A stretch of DNA of 64,000 nucleotides from Acipenser ruthenus (GCF_902713425.1 NC_081198.1:22613188-22677187), one strand, 5' to 3'; shown: positions 44,406 to 56,185, counted from the stretch's first letter. The notes: generated by a model from the letters alone, not told the origin. Numbers and translations: made by a program.

Positions 44406-44438
44406 TATCGCTTCCAAATCGAGCTGCGGTCAAGCCAC

Positions 44439-44472
44439 ACACTTGATCTTAGCCAAAAGGCCGAGAAGCGAT
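44439..44472 (-). ncRNA. RNU2: U2 snRNA 5' fragment, nt 1-34
   Basis: Exact U2 nt 1-34 without the T16C change seen at the other site-B insertions, so this flank matches the consensus. Confidence 0.92.
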
Positions 44473-45090
44473 GGCGACTTGGCCCTTGCCCGGGGCCCCC
44501 CAGCCCGAACGGCACAGGGGGATTCAAAGGTGGGTGCAAAATTTCAAGCACAAGCAGACCCCCAAAAAACGGGCTGCTGCTTCCAGAGGGGAAATGTGCA
44601 ATTTAAGCAGGAGAAAACAAAACAAAGCAAAAACACACACATAACACCAAAAACAAAACATAAACTGGCGGAGTGCGTCTTACAAATAGTCATGCCAAGC
44701 TGCTATGCTGTGCAAGGTGCCTTGTGTAACTACAACTGTGCCTCGCTGGCTGGCTGGCTGGCTGGCTGGCTAAGGACCTGGCATAGGGACATGTTCCACC
44801 ACACTTGTCTGGTTAGCTGCATGCTCCCAGGAAACAAACTGCTGCTGTCTACATCATCACCACATGTGAATAAAAGAAAGAAAGACAGCAAGAAAGAAAG
44901 AGAGAAAGAAAGAGAGAAAGAAAGAGAGAAAGAAAGAGAGAAAGAGAGAAAGAAAGAAAGAGAGAAAGAAAAAAAAAGAAGTAAAACGGCGGGAAAACTT
45001 GCATCAACACTGGCACTCTCCCTCCAGCAGGGGTAGACAAAATGCTCACAGGAGAGATCCAGATCTGACTTTGACCAACGTTAGAGAAAG
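44473..45090 (-). promoter_or_regulatory. U2 spacer 12 with snRNA promoter
   Basis: PSE-like core at 44525-44537, purine tract at 44871-44980. It carries the expanded ggct repeat and GGACCTGG variant also seen in spacer 11. Confidence 0.74.
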
Positions 45091-45278
45091 GTGTGCACCG
45101 TTCCCGGAGGTACTGCAATACCGGGCCGATGCGTGGAGTGGACGGAGCAAGCCCCTGTTCCATCTCCCGATTCCAAAAATCAATTTAATATATGGTCCCC
45201 TGATAGGGGACGTATCAGATATTAAACTGATAAGAACAGATACTACACTTGATCTTAGCCAAAAGGCCGAGAAGCAAT
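45091..45278 (-). ncRNA. RNU2: U2 snRNA, full length, C3T variant
   Basis: 188 nt with nt 3 changed (ATTGCTT in place of ATCGCTT); otherwise consensus. Nt 3 is in the segment that pairs with U6 in helix II, so the change may matter. The PSE-like element of this unit also has one inserted A (45331-45344). Confidence 0.9.
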
Positions 45279-45859
45279 GGCGACTTGGCCCTTGCCCGGG
45301 GCCCCCCAGCCCGCACGGCACAGGGGGATTCAAAAGGTGGGTGCAAAATTCCAAGCACAAGCAGACCCCCAAAAAATGGGCTGCTGCTTCCAGAGGGGAA
45401 ATGTGCAATTTAAGCAGGAGAAAACAAAACAAAGCAAAAACACACACATAACACCAAAAACAAAACATAAACTGGCGGAGTGCGTCTTACAAATAGTCAT
45501 GCCAAGCTGCTATGCTGTGCAAGGTGCCTTGGGTAACTACAACTGTGCCTCGCTGGCTGGCTGGCTTGCTAAGAAGGTCCTGGCATAGGGACATGTTCCA
45601 CCACACTTGTCTGGTTAGCTGCATGCTCCCAGGAAACAAACTGCTGCTGTCTACATCATCACCACATGTGAATAAAAGAAAGAAAGAAAGCAAGAAAGAA
45701 AGAGAAAGAAAGAGAGAAAGAAAGAAAGAGAGAAAGAAAAAAAAAAGAAGTAAAACGGCGGGAAAACTTGCATCAACACTGGCACTCTCCCTCCAGCAGG
45801 GGTAGACAAAATGCTCACAGGAGAGATCGAGATCTGACTTTGACCAACGTTAGAGAAAG
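45279..45859 (-). promoter_or_regulatory. U2 spacer 13 with snRNA promoter
   Basis: PSE-like core at 45331-45344 with a 1-nt insertion, purine tract at 45672-45750. The next U2's 3' box is at its right end. Confidence 0.72.
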
Positions 45860-46046
45860 GTGTGCACCGTTCCCGGAGGTACTGCAATACCGGGCCGATG
45901 CGTGGAGTGGACTAGCAAACCCCTGTTCCATCTCCCGATTCCAAAAATCAATTTAATATATGGTCCCCTGATAGGGGACATATCAGATATTAAACTGATA
46001 AGAACAGATACTACACTTGATCTTAGCCAAAAGGCCGAGAAGCGAT
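45860..46046 (-). ncRNA. RNU2: U2 snRNA, full length variant (187 nt), possible pseudogene
   Basis: Nt 1 at 46046. Differences from consensus: C67T just after stem-loop IIa, and a cluster with one net lost base near nt 128-137 (ggactagcaaac for ggacggagcaagc) in the 3' stem region. Branch-site element and Sm site are intact. The clustered changes suggest a decaying or minor copy. Confidence 0.85.
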
Positions 46047-46632
46047 GGCGACTTGGCCCTTGCCCGGGGCCCCCCAGCCCGGACGGCACAGGGGGATTCA
46101 AAGGTGGGTGCAAAATTCCAAGCACAAGCAGACCCCCAAAAAACGGGCTGCTGCTTCCAGAGGGGAAATGTGCAATTTAAGCAGGAGAAAACAAAACAAA
46201 GCAAAAACACACACATAACACCAAAAACAAAACATAAACTGGCGGAGTGCGTCTTACAAATAGTCATGCCAAGCTGCTATGCTGTGCAAGGTGCCTTGGG
46301 TAACTACAACTGTGCCTCGCTGGCTGGCTGGCTTGCTAAGAAGGTCCTGGCATAGGGACATGTTCCACCACACTTGTCTGGTTAGCTGCATGCTCCCAGG
46401 AAACAAACTGCTGCTGTCTACATCATCACCACATGTGAATAAAAGAAAGAAAGACAGCAAGAAAGAAAGAGAGAAAGAAAGACAGCAAGAAAGAAAGAAA
46501 GAGAGAAAGAAAAAAAAAAGAAGTAAAACGGCGGGAAAACTTGCATCAACACTGGCACTCTCCCTCCAGCAGGGGTAGACAAAATGCTCACAGGAGAGAT
46601 CCAGATCTGACTTTGACCAACGTTAGAGAAAG
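46047..46632 (-). promoter_or_regulatory. U2 spacer 14 with snRNA promoter
   Basis: PSE-like core at 46099-46111, purine tract at 46441-46522. Confidence 0.75.
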
Positions 46633-46768
46633 GTGTGCACCGTTCCCGGAGGTACTGCAATACCGGGCCGATGCGTGGAGTGGACGGAGCAAGCCCCTGT
46701 TCCATCTCCCGATTCCAAAAATCAATTTAATATATGGTCCCCTGATAGGGGACGTATCAGATATTAAA
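46633..46768 (-). ncRNA. RNU2: U2 snRNA 3' fragment, nt 53-188
   Basis: Resumes at T53, one base earlier than in copies 1, 3, 4 and 5; the same join is found at copy 7. Confidence 0.94.
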
Positions 46769-49700
46769 TACTCTTTTATTGAGATTTTACATTTTTTTTT
46801 CCATTTACACCCATTCGTTTTTTCATTCATTTTACATTTCTTTTAAAGATGACATTCATGCATACAGACATACATTTTGTTTTAAAAGCATTTAAAATAC
46901 ATTTAAAAACACCAAGACAATTGTGCTTTGTACATGGTTAAAACAGACACAGATTAAAATCAACATGAAAAAAACCTGTGCTGTTTTAAAAGTGACTGGA
47001 AAAAAAGAACCATCTATAAAAAAACAGTGCTTGTGAGGGCCGGGGAGTGCTCTCTAAAAAGGATCAAAAGTGAACATAAAACTATATTACTAAAACAGGG
47101 ACAGGGGAAAAGGGACAGTGTGTAAAACAGTGGGTTAAAATTCTAAAATTTTAAAACACTTAAAATGTAACTTTTAATAGTTAACATTAAAAATCTTTTA
47201 GATACATAAAACAAAACAAAAAAAAATCAAATAAAACATTCAAAGTAAATCAAATAAAAGTCCATAAAACTGAAACAAAAAGACTACATAAAAACCAGGG
47301 CACCGTTCAAAAACGGTCATGCCAGCTAAAAAGGGCGGAATGCTGGCATGACAACATAAATAAAAGGCTTAGCGGTGCCCCGTAGTCCCGCTCCTAGGAG
47401 CTAGCGGTTCCAGTTTTTTCCTTTATTCCATCTTCACGTCCTGAAGTCCGGCGATCCTCCACTCCACGCAGGCCTTGTCCTTCCCGAGGGTCCAGATGTC
47501 CAGAATTACAAAGTCCTTGATAAGAGTTTGTGCCCTGGTCGTGGTGATAGTGTCTAGCTCCTGCTTGTGATAGACACAGACGTTACGGCCTTCCCACAGG
47601 ATCTGCTTGACAACATTGATGACACGCCAAACACACTTAGCTGTGCTGGTAGTGATTCCTCCCGCAGGCCCATAGAGCACAGTCTCAGCGGTCATCTTGG
47701 CCGTGTCAGCAAACCTGTTTAGGAAGACAGAGACAGAGAGCCAGACACTGCCAGCCACATCACACTCCCAGAAGATATGGGCTGGTGTTTCTCTCTTGCG
47801 GCACTTTGCATAGGGGCATGTTTCTACTTGGGCTAGTCCCCTCCTGAACATGAACGCTCGAGTGGGGAGTGCACTGTGGACGGTGTTCCATGCTATATCC
47901 TTCTGGACATTACTGAGGCAGCTGTGAGACACATTCTCCCAGATTTTTTGGCTTTGGGTGAGGGAGAAAGTAGCTACTTTTTCAATTTCCTGGGAACCGG
48001 CAAGATATTTAGTTACAGCCTTGTATTCCCAGGAGGCCAATTTTGCTTTATCTAAGCCCAATTTATATATAGTGTCCCTTAAGGTTCTATAATACAATGG
48101 GGGGTCCCAGGAGTACGGCACAGTGTTATCAATAGTGCAGAGGCCCAAGGCCCTGAGACAGGTGGCAAAATAGAAACGATTCATGTAACATACCTTCCTG
48201 TCCAGGGCCTGGATGTTCTTGATAGTTTGCGTGAGCCCCTGCACTCGGGTGAGCTGCACAACGTCCGGGACCCCCTTACCTCCCTTCTTGTCGGCTTTAC
48301 TCAGGGTGGCTCGCTTTACCCTCTCCATCTTGCTGCCCCAGATAAAGCGGTGGATAATGCGGTCCACCACTTTTTTGGTGGTCCTGTCTGGGGGAAAGAT
48401 TTTTCCTACATAAGAGAGGATGGGGAACAGTATAGACTTAGTTATTAATACTCTACCCGTCATTGTTAAGGATCTTGTGCTCCATCCGCCAATCTTTTTA
48501 CGGACCTGGTTAATGGCCGCCATCCAGCTCTGGGCCCCCGAGCTATTGTTCTCGAAAATGAGGCCCAGAATCTTGATTTTGTCCTTTTTGACAGGGTACA
48601 TGTCCGACAGTTCCCTATCTACCTGCCAATTTTTAGACACGTAGACTTCGCTCTTGGACTTATTAATCACTGCCCCGGTCGCCGTGCAGTACTTCTCAAG
48701 GATATTACTAATCCGAGGTACCGACGATGTGTTGGTGCAAATGAGTGACACATCGTCCATATATGCTGTTGTTTTGACCTGGACCCCGTTGGATCCAGGC
48801 AGCTGGAAACCAGTTATATTGGTATCCCTATGAATTGCCTGCAGGAGGGGTTCAATGCACACGACATATAGCAGTGGGGATAGTGGGCAACCCTGTCTGA
48901 CCCCTGACTGGATAGATATTTTACCAGTCAGGTGCCTGTTCACCAAGACTCGGGTACTAATGTTTGTATATATGGTTTTAACCCACCCCCTAAGTCCAGG
49001 AGCGAATTTCATCTGGTCCATCACTTTGTACATATATTCATGGCTTACCCTATCGAACGCCTTCTCCTGGTCAAGGTTGAACAGGCAGAGGGGATGGTTC
49101 CGTTCTCTAGAATAAGCCAGAATGTCCCTTGTTAACATTAAAATATCCGTGATGGACCTCCCTGGGACGCCACAAGCCTGGTCGGGGCCAATGACCAAAG
49201 GGAGGTGTACTTGTAGCCGGAGCATCAGAGCTTTGGCTAGTATCTTGTAATCCACGCAAAGGAGGCTGATTGGGCGCCAATTCCGTAGATCTTTAACTTC
49301 CCCTTTCTTATGAAGGAGAGTAATTACACTCTCCCGCATAGAAGGGCCCAACCGCTTCTCCCTGTAGACCGCTCTGTAGACCTCCGCTAAGTGGACTTTT
49401 AGCGTGTCCCAAAAAAGATGGTAATACTCACCCGGGATGCCATCTGGACCTGGCGTCTTACCGGTGTTCATGGTCTTAACCGCCTGGGTGAGCTCCTCCA
49501 GCGTGAGTTCTGGGTCCTTCTCCTCCTCCTCCTCGTCCCGCACTGAGTCAGGCTCCAACTGGCTCAGGAACCACTCTATCAGGGTGTCATCTGTAGCTTT
49601 GATGTTATACAGGTCCCTATAGAAGTTCTCTACCACTTTTTTCACTCCCTCACTATCCTCTACTATCCTCCCCCTACTGTTGAGCATGGAGGACATCAAG

Positions 49701-50418
49701 TGCCGCTTCTCCCTCGTTTTCTGGAAGAAGAAGCGAGTACACTTTTCGTCTTCCTCCATTTTTTGCACTTTTGCATTGTGCATGACCTTTCGTTGTTCCT
49801 CCCTACAAAGCACTGAAAGATCTAGCTTGGTCTGGGCTATCTCGTCGCTTACAGGGAACCCCCGAAGCTGAAGCAGGCTCAGACGCTGGAGGGCAGCATT
49901 CAGGTGTTTATATTTGGCCCTCCTTTCTTTTGCTTTCCTCTTGCCTGCTGCTATGAAATAACCCTTAGTTCTGATTTTGACCATCTCCCACCACTCTATA
50001 GGGGAGTTGAATAGGTCACGCAAAGTGGTCCACTCAACAAGCCTGCTCTTATAGGCTGCAGCTATGGAGGGGTCATCGAGTAAGGAGGTGTTTAATTTCC
50101 AGACCCCTGACCCCATCTGGGAGGTCTGAGGGACCTGCAATGTTACCTGCAGGAGCCTATGGTCAGAGAAGAAGACGGCCTGGGTGTCTACTGCCGTCTT
50201 CGTAAGGGAGCTGGTATGCAGGACGAGATCTATACGGGAGAAGGAGGTCCCAGATGAGCTCACCCAGGTAAAGGGAGGCACCAGGTCCTTACCTGCATCA
50301 CACAGGGAGAAATCAAATATTACGGAGGACAAAACTCTACTAGAGCGGTCGTTGCGTGGCCTGCTCCGGTCTACGTCCCTCAGAGCACAATTGAAGTCAC
50401 CTGACACGATGACGGGTA
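46769..50418 (-). mobile_element. Keno-like LINE family 1, copy 6 (5'-truncated, site A)
   Basis: 3' UTR 46769-47422 with the hairpin at 47316-47352. The 5' truncation lies in the endonuclease region; the element's ...GGGTA and U2 ...GTATC share GTA (50416-50418). U2 flanks resume at nt 53 and run upstream to nt 67. 3' UTR variants (ggatcaaaag, ctatattact) and the terminus match copy 7. Confidence 0.86.
47423..50418 (-). CDS. Family 1 ORF2, lacking about 150 N-terminal residues (copy 6)
   Basis: Open from the truncation to the stop; the first codon resembling a start is next to SGDFNC (50407). It retains the C-terminal part of the endonuclease (GDFN, SRID, SDH), the complete reverse transcriptase and the knuckle. 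One in-frame codon is deleted near the C-terminus (TTTRAQ in place of TTTRRAQ, near 47536). No stop or frameshift. Confidence 0.87.
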
Positions 50419-50482
50419 TCAGATATTAAACTGATAAGAACAGATACTACACTTGATCTTAGCCAAAAGGCCGAGAAGCGAT
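50416..50482 (-). ncRNA. RNU2: U2 snRNA 5' fragment, nt 1-67
   Basis: Nt 1 at 50482; overlaps the element by GTA at the junction. Confidence 0.93.
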
Positions 50483-51061
50483 GGCGACTTGGCCCTTGCC
50501 CCGGGCCCCCCAGCCCGGACGGCACAGGGGGATTCAAAGGTGGGTGCAAAATTCCAAGCACAAGCAGATCCCCAAAAAACGGGCTGCTGCTTCCAGAGGG
50601 GAAATGTGCAATTTAAGCAGGAGAAAACAAAACAAAGCAAAAACACACACATAACACCAAAAACAAAACATAAACTGGCGGAGTGCATCTTACAAATAGT
50701 CATGCCAAGCTGCTATGCTGTGCAAGGTGCCTTGGGTAACTACAACTGTGCCTCGCTGGCTGGCTGGCTTGCTAAGAAGGTCCTGGCATAGGGACATGTT
50801 CCACCACACTTGTCTGGTTAGCTGCATGCTCCCAGGAAACAAACTGCTGCTTTCTACATCATCACCACATGTGAATAAAAGAAAGAAAGAAAGCAAGAAA
50901 GAAAGAGAAAGAAAGAGAGAAAGAAAGAAAGAGAGAAAGAAAAAAAAAGAAGTAAAACGGCGGGAAAACTTGCATCAACACTGGCACTCTCCCTCCAGCA
51001 GGGGTAGACAAAATGCTCACAGGAGAGATCCAGATCTGACTTTGACCAACGTTAGAGAAAG
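50483..51061 (-). promoter_or_regulatory. U2 spacer 15 with snRNA promoter
   Basis: PSE-like core at 50535-50547, purine tract at 50877-50952. Confidence 0.75.
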
Positions 51062-51209
51062 GTGTGCACCGTTCCCGGAGGTACTGCAATACGGCCGATG
51101 CGTGGAGTGGACGGAGCAAGCCCCTGTTCCATCTCCCGATTCCAAAAATCAATTTAATATATGGTCCCCTGATAGGGGACGTATCAGATATTAAACTGAT
51201 AAGAACAGA
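51062..51209 (-). ncRNA. RNU2: U2 snRNA 3' fragment, nt 39-188 with a 2-nt deletion
   Basis: Joined at T39 to the poly(A) tail of element C. Two bases are missing near nt 155-158 (atacggcc for ataccgggcc) in the last stem-loops. Confidence 0.93.
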
Positions 51210-51394
51210 TTTTTTTTTTTTTTTTTTATTAGAAAAATTCCACAAATTTATTATACAAACAATTTTCCAAATATATAGTCACATACATCAATAATTACAA
51301 TATAAACAAACCCTTCCACCTTTCTCTTGCTGAATTATACCCCCATTTCAACACATCCCTTTTAACTCTACCCCTTATGTCACTACACACTCTT

Positions 51395-54300
51395 TCAATT
51401 ATTACCTCCCCTTTTATCTCTGTTATTTTTAATCAGTTTATTTCTACATTCCCATAATTCAAACTTAATTAAACTGAGAATTAACCATAACAGCCATTGT
51501 TGTTTTGTTTTTGTGGCACTCTTTACAAACCCTTTCAATATTACATCGTATGACAGCTTTGTTCCTGGTACCACCTTGTCTATGATCACTCTAGTTTTAT
51601 TCCATACTGTTGCTGCAAATGGACATTCCCAAAACACATGTTCCTGTGTTTCTTCCACAAAACATGTTCCCCTAGGACAAAAAGCATTTCTGGTCAGTTT
51701 ATGTCTGAATAACACCTCCCTTACAGCCATCCTTTTATGAAGCATCATCCAATTTAAATCTTTTAGGTTATTATCTAGCCCCTTTGGCTGAATATTTCCC
51801 CAAGTCTCAGGGGCCACTGAACTGTATTCATTATTATAAAATACTTTCACCGATTCTTTATACAGTTCTTTATGCTCTGTGCAGATCTCTACCTCTTTAC
51901 AGACTGGATTCTGCTTCAGCCACTTCACCGCATGTTGATAATGTCCTGGTAATTGCTCCGCTCTTGGTCCCATGTTATTTATTTTAACAAAATGTCTCAT
52001 TGTAAATGAAAACCATAATCTAACAAAAAACTGAAAATTATGTTTAAATTCACCCTGCAAAGCTTTACATAAATTTGCCACAAATAAACAATCTAATTTC
52101 ACTGGAATGTGAGGAACATCCCTCCCTCCTTTCTCCACAGCCTTATACATCTCCCCTCTCTTGATGTACTCATATTTCCCTCCCCACATAAACTCAAAAA
52201 TCATACGAATAACACTTCTCCGATATCTTGGAGGCAACGGATATACATACGCCAGGTACAACAGAGAAGGTAACACGTCTGTTTTTAGAACCAACACCTT
52301 CCCCATATAGGTCAGTTTCCTTGCTTTCCACATATTTAACTTTTTATTCATTTTAACAATTTTGTCTGCCCAATTCTTTAAATCACTACCCCTTTGATAG
52401 AAATTAACCCCTAATATTTTAATCCCATCTGAAACTATGTTCAACCCCAAAGGTGTTTCCTTCCTGTTTTCCCAAGCTCCCAAGAACATGACATTTGTTT
52501 TACTCAAGTTTAACTTTGAACCCGATGCTAAAGAAAACAAGTCCATTAACTGAAATGCTCTCCTTATATCATTATCAGACTCTAAATATAAACTTGTGTC
52601 ATCTGCATACTGTGCAATTTTTAATTCCACACCCCCACTCCCTGGAATAATTAACCCCTTCACCCCCTTATCTGCCCTCAGTGCTGCAGCGTAAGGTTCC
52701 ATGAACAATACATAAAGTAAGGGGGATAGCGGACACCCCTGTCTCACCCCCGACCTTTGTTTAATTAGCTTCCCCAAGTGCCCATTCACATTGACTCTAC
52801 TCACTACATCTTTATACATTATTCCTAACCATTTGATTAAATGACACCCAAAACCTAACCTCTCCAAAATTCTAAATAAAAACTGGTGGTTGACCCTATC
52901 AAATGCCTTTTCTTGATCAAGGCTCACTAAAATTAATGGAATATTCCTGTCCTGTACCCACCAAATTACATCTCTAGTCAATTGCAAATTCCATTGCGCT
53001 GATCTTCCCACTACCCCACATGTCTGGTCTTTATGTACAATGAAACCCATCACCCCCCTTAACCTATTAGTTACTGTCTTTGCTAAAATTTTATAATCCA
53101 CATTTAATAAGGTCACAGGCCTCCAGTTTTTCAAATCCTTAATGTCCCCCTTTTTATATAATAAAGAAATAATCCCTTCCTTCATTGATTTTAACAATTC
53201 TCCTCTGTCAAACACTTCCTTTATTACCTCTTTAAACACTGGACCAATAATGTCCCAGAAAGCCCAATAAAACTCCCTTGGCAGTCCATCTGACCCCGGC
53301 ACTTTATTGTTTTTCATCTCATTTACAGCTGCTGTTAACTCGCTCAACTCAATAACCTTCTCCAATTCAATTTTACTCTCTTCTGGCACTCTAGATCCCA
53401 AATTATTTAAAAATGTATCTCCTGCTTTATCATCTATTTTCCTTTCTGAAAACAACTCCTCATAAAAATAACTTGCACTATCTACCATAGACTCATTATC
53501 CGATACCTCCCTTCCATCTTTATCTCTTAATCCCTCAATCATTCTTTTCTTTTGTTTCTCCCTCATAGGCTTGAAAAACTGATGACAACATTTTTCATTA
53601 GTCTCATAAAAGACTAGTTGGCTTCTAAACATGAATTTAGCAGCTCTGTTACTATAAATCGCCTTTAACCTCTCCTTACACAAACTATACTGCTCCCAAT
53701 CCATATTCCCACCATTATTATCCTTCACCCGCATCTCCTCCAACCTCTTTTGTAAACCCAATATATCTTTCCTTTCCTCAAATGCTTTTGATTTACAATA
53801 TCCCTGCGCAAACACCTTAACTTTTTGCTTCACATCCTCCCACCAATCAATCCAGGATTTGTAATAAGGTTTCAATTCCACCCACTCATTAAAATATAAA
53901 ATAAATTGTTCCCTAAACTTTTTCTCTTCTAAAATTTTGCAATTCAATTTCCAATACCCGACACCAAATACTGGCCCGTCTAATATTACCCCTAAAGAAA
54001 TCATATCATGATCTGAAAACCAAACAGGCAAAACAGAAAAATGTTCTAAAGTCAAATCATTGGTCACAAAGAAATAATCAATTCTACTCTTTGCACCCCT
54101 AGAATTTCTCCAGGTAAATCCTGGCTTTCCTTTATTTAACTTTTTAAAAGAATCTATTAAATTAAAATTAGACAAAATCAACCGTAAATCCTTGCAACTA
54201 AAATCTTCTGATTGAACTGCATCTAAACAGACATTAAAGTCTCCCCCCACTATTACATGCCTATTTGTCATTAATACATCCCCCAAACCCCAAAATAATT

Positions 54301-54664
54301 CTTTTCGCTCTTTCCTTGTTGGAGGAGCATATACATTAATTAATCTTAACTTTTGTCCCCTCCCATCCACATCTGCTACTAGTACCCTCCCTGGCACCAT
54401 AGAAAAAGAATCCTTCACTTCTAACCCTCTATCCTTAAACAAAATCCCCACCCCTGATGAGTGCACACCCCCCACACTCCATCTCGATTCCCCCTGATCC
54501 CATTCCCTTGAAAACCCCTTTATGTCCCCTTCATCTTTTAAATGTACTTCTTGCAAAAAACAAACTGAAAACTTAATATACTTGAAAGAATTTAACACAG
54601 ATGCTCTTTTCTGATTATTCCTCAAGCCCCTAACATTAACTGAAATTAAATTAATTGAAGCCAT
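51395..54664 (-). CDS. Element C ORF2, endonuclease-reverse transcriptase (1089 aa; C-terminus shifted)
   Basis: ATG at 54664, 34 nt after the ORF1 stop. Endonuclease about residues 1-240: ISVNVRG, FLQEVH, VYAPPT, GGDFNV, SRIDYF, FSDHD. Reverse transcriptase: NWRPVTLLNVDYK, LVSLDQEKAFDRV, SGVRQGCPLSPLLY, YADD. Knuckle CX4CX7HX4C at 996-1014. Compared with element A, the last 35 or so residues are replaced after DKRGG: another frame encodes the conserved RGRVKRDVL...WKGL tail down to a stop at 51295, so a 1-nt indel in the G/A run near 51410 shortens this copy. All catalytic motifs are present. Confidence 0.9.
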   Translation of the reverse strand: MASINLISVNVRGLRNNQKRASVLNSFKYIKFSVCFLQEVHLKDEGDIKGFSREWDQGESRWSVGGVHSSGVGILFKDRGLEVKDSFSMVPGRVLVADVDGRGQKLRLINVYAPPTRKERKELFWGLGDVLMTNRHVIVGGDFNVCLDAVQSEDFSCKDLRLILSNFNLIDSFKKLNKGKPGFTWRNSRGAKSRIDYFFVTNDLTLEHFSVLPVWFSDHDMISLGVILDGPVFGVGYWKLNCKILEEKKFREQFILYFNEWVELKPYYKSWIDWWEDVKQKVKVFAQGYCKSKAFEERKDILGLQKRLEEMRVKDNNGGNMDWEQYSLCKERLKAIYSNRAAKFMFRSQLVFYETNEKCCHQFFKPMREKQKKRMIEGLRDKDGREVSDNESMVDSASYFYEELFSERKIDDKAGDTFLNNLGSRVPEESKIELEKVIELSELTAAVNEMKNNKVPGSDGLPREFYWAFWDIIGPVFKEVIKEVFDRGELLKSMKEGIISLLYKKGDIKDLKNWRPVTLLNVDYKILAKTVTNRLRGVMGFIVHKDQTCGVVGRSAQWNLQLTRDVIWWVQDRNIPLILVSLDQEKAFDRVNHQFLFRILERLGFGCHLIKWLGIMYKDVVSRVNVNGHLGKLIKQRSGVRQGCPLSPLLYVLFMEPYAAALRADKGVKGLIIPGSGGVELKIAQYADDTSLYLESDNDIRRAFQLMDLFSLASGSKLNLSKTNVMFLGAWENRKETPLGLNIVSDGIKILGVNFYQRGSDLKNWADKIVKMNKKLNMWKARKLTYMGKVLVLKTDVLPSLLYLAYVYPLPPRYRRSVIRMIFEFMWGGKYEYIKRGEMYKAVEKGGRDVPHIPVKLDCLFVANLCKALQGEFKHNFQFFVRLWFSFTMRHFVKINNMGPRAEQLPGHYQHAVKWLKQNPVCKEVEICTEHKELYKESVKVFYNNEYSSVAPETWGNIQPKGLDNNLKDLNWMMLHKRMAVREVLFRHKLTRNAFCPRGTCFVEETQEHVFWECPFAATVWNKTRVIIDKVVPGTKLSYDVILKGFVKSATKTKQQWLLWLILSLIKFELWECRNKLIKNNRDKRGGNN

Positions 54665-54698
54665 TTATAATTTATATTATTAAAAATAAACCCTTTAT

Positions 54699-56127
54699 TT
54701 AAGCTTGGCTTGTAGGTCCTACTCCTTCCTCTTGTATTGCAGGTAAAATAGGTACAGCCAATGTAGTCTCATTAAATTGTTGGAGTTGAGCATTGTCCAG
54801 AAATTCCTCAACATTAAAATCACTGCTTTGTAATCCTAAATCCGACCGACATGGGCTCGCTGGTGACAACAAAAAGCTTCTCAGTTCAGAACCTAACTCA
54901 GTCCCACTCTCTGTTGATTTACTCCTCAGTTCTGTATCTGAATCTGGCAGATTATGTAAGCCATCAAACCTGTTTCCATGCTCTATCCCCTCCCCTTCCT
55001 TTGCTTTCTTCCCTTTTGCTAGCTTTTGTTCAGCTGCCTTCCTCTCATTCCCAGAATCTTTTTTCCTTTTCCCACTTTTCTTGTCCACATCCATCCAGCC
55101 CTCCTTCCTTGCTTGTTTCTTGGTTCAGCTCCATCTTTTCCTCTAGCATTTCCCTACTCGCCTCAATCTCCTCCCGCTCAGCCTCTTGAACAGTTTGCCG
55201 AGCTTCCTCTTGGCCAGGCACTCTGCTTAACTCTGACTGAACCCCACTGCCACTTGAAATCACCTTATCCACAGCCACATTTTCCTCCTGTGCTTCGCTT
55301 ACATCAGCGGGACCACCCCTTAGCTCTCCCCCATCTTGCTGCTCATTTTCTGGTTCCTTTTCTTGGTCCTCTCTAATCACCTCTGCAAAGGACCTTTTCT
55401 TCTGTGGGCATTGTCTAAAGAGATGCTCATCAGATCCACAAATATTACATTTTTTAACAAACGGACAGTCCTTTGTTTCATGTCCCAACTCCTCGCAGTT
55501 CCTACAATGAATTTGATTGCAATGCATTTCTGTGTGACCAAAGGACATGCATTTTCGGCAGTATAGCGGTTGGCCAGAATAAAACAAGTAGCCTCTGTTG
55601 GGCCCAATAGAAAAGTTTGCCGGAGGGTGCCTATACCCATCGAAACCCTTGGCGTCTTGCCTTAATAGCACTTTGAATTGTCTCTTGCCATTCCAGATTC
55701 CCAATAAATCTCTCTGATAAACTGCACTCACTAGTACATCACAGTATTTCCCCAGAAAAGATTAAATATCCCAGTCAGATGCATAAGGATTAAACATGTG
55801 GACTGTTATAACTCTGAAATTGCGATTCCATAATGATTCAGCAGCATAATCCTTCACAGGAGCTTTCATTGAGTACACTTTGTATCTATCCCAAAATGTC
55901 ATAAAAAGATCTTCAGAGTGAAAAGTAACATCTACGAACCTTGCCGCTGAATTCATCTGGATACAAAAGAAATCCATAGCTTCGAATCCAAGGCTCGCCA
56001 TCAAAATCTTCTCCACAAATTCAATTCTTCCTGGGAAATCCACTCCCATATCTCCTCTCCATCTCAAACAAACTGTGTTCCGTAGTCCAGCCCTCGAAGC
56101 CGACCGAATAGCAGATGTCTTGTCCAT
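54699..56127 (-). pseudogene. Element C ORF1, CCHC protein, broken
   Basis: ATG at 56127. The first 121 codons end at an in-frame TAA (55762-55764); the frame then continues through three knuckles (CRKCMSFGHTEMHC, CRNCEELGHETKDC, CNICGSDEHLFRQC) to about 55045. The acidic C-terminal tail (to 54699) lies in another frame, so there is one frameshift near 55090. It is the counterpart of element A ORF1. Confidence 0.86.
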
Positions 56128-56185
56128 CCTCTCCTCCTCGTATCACTCTCTCGTATCACTCTCTGCGGTCATGCCACATGAAAAC

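Larger units (their letters stand above)
38900..44438 (-). mobile_element. Tx1-clade LINE, element B (full length, site B)
   Basis: A 5.5-kb LINE with a 13-nt poly(A) tail (38900-38912), 3' UTR to 39207, broken ORF2, broken ORF1 and a 347-nt 5' UTR (44092-44438) with a pentamer repeat (44331-44405). U2 nt 35-38 are missing at the target. Its proteins (YMDD reverse transcriptase, NVRSI endonuclease start, ORF1 with WTGAW) are closer to family 1 than to A and C, although it uses the other target site and has a poly(A) tail. Confidence 0.87.
51210..56185 (-). mobile_element. Tx1-clade LINE, element C (full length, site B)
   Basis: A 5.0-kb LINE with an 18-nt poly(A) tail (51210-51227), nearly intact ORF2, broken ORF1 and a 58-nt 5' UTR. 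The 5' join falls after about U2 nt 28, with some unmatched bases before the shared TGTGGCATGACCGCAG end. ORF1 and ORF2 are related to those of element A. A small tandem repeat (tcgtatcactctc twice) lies in the 5' UTR (56138-56165). Confidence 0.87.
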
